Below, one piece after another: positions 5,089 through 5,115 of a stretch of DNA of 5,115 nt. Below the pieces are notes generated by a model. The model was given only the letters and a program-made list of their open reading frames with translations. It was not told where the DNA came from and did no database searches. Both the position numbers and the translations under genes were made by a program. This DNA comes from CAZVBV01 sp964513975 (GTDB lineage: Bacteria > Patescibacteriota > Gracilibacteria > UBA4473). Numbering within the stretch: position 1 is the first letter of the stretch; each line of letters begins with the position of its first letter. The DNA is taken from positions 1 through 5,115 of the forward strand of contig CAZEON010000069.1 in the NCBI GenBank assembly GCA_964513975.1, written 5' to 3'.

Positions 5089-5092
5089 TATT
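5065..5092. repeat. REP-like palindrome CTACCGGC-AAA-GCCGGTAG
   Basis: CTACCGGC (5070-5077) and GCCGGTAG (5081-5088) form a perfect 8-bp stem with loop AAA. Four more pairs, AATA (5065-5068) with TATT (5089-5092), extend it across a single bulged T. The TAG that ends the transposase frame is the last three bases of the perfect right arm. Confidence 0.85.
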
Positions 5093-5097
5093 GTGAG

Positions 5098-5114
5098 AGC
5101 CCCTAAAAGGGGCT
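5098..5114. repeat. Palindrome AGCCCCT-AAA-AGGGGCT at the window end
   Basis: A perfect 7-bp stem (5098-5104 with 5108-5114) around AAA, only 5 bases after the preceding palindrome; the two form a closely spaced pair like the double-REP units (BIMEs) known elsewhere. It may extend past the window. There is no T-run on either strand within view. Confidence 0.7.
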
Positions 5115-5115
5115 A

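Overview
This 5.1 kb window reads like a small bacterial genome of the Candidate Phyla Radiation (Patescibacteria) type. This is an inference from style: short AT-leaning genes, almost no Shine-Dalgarno sites, a sortase with no partner genes, GC-rich palindromic repeats between genes, and a RAYT-type transposase remnant full of REP-like palindromes. The code looks standard. TGA ends the membrane-protein gene and TAA ends the other intact genes, so the TGA=Gly code of Gracilibacteria/SR1 is not indicated.

Bases 1-2004 (+ strand) hold a visibly AT-rich Type II restriction-modification pair: an AlwI/BstNBI-like PD-(D/E)XK endonuclease, open at the window's 5' edge, followed 16 bases later by a very short beta-class (DPPY) amino-methyltransferase. 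Its composition differs sharply from the rest, which points to horizontal acquisition. The first ~45 bases look like a dispersed repeat that the endonuclease frame reads through.

Bases 1996-2395 hold a small unrecognised protein on the minus strand with an in-phase internal duplication, a terminator-like hairpin, and a complete tRNA-Ser(CGA) with encoded CCA on the plus strand.

Bases 2401-4675 are a minus-strand housekeeping stretch. One unit is a small membrane protein gene overlapping trpS by ATGA (membrane gene first, then trpS). A GC-rich composite repeat follows, and then a membrane-anchored sortase. Both units have good sigma70-like promoters whose -10 boxes lie only 6-7 bases before the ATG. 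This suggests leaderless or nearly leaderless mRNAs.

Bases 4705-5115 (+ strand) carry a decayed RAYT (Y1/HUH transposase). It has an in-frame amber at codon 5, a REP-like palindrome inside its reading frame, and two more palindromes at and just beyond its premature end. No CRISPR array, rRNA or replication origin is visible. The most notable points are the N-terminal repeat fusion and single small methyltransferase of the R-M system, the two leaderless-type promoters, and the REP hairpin embedded in its own transposase frame.
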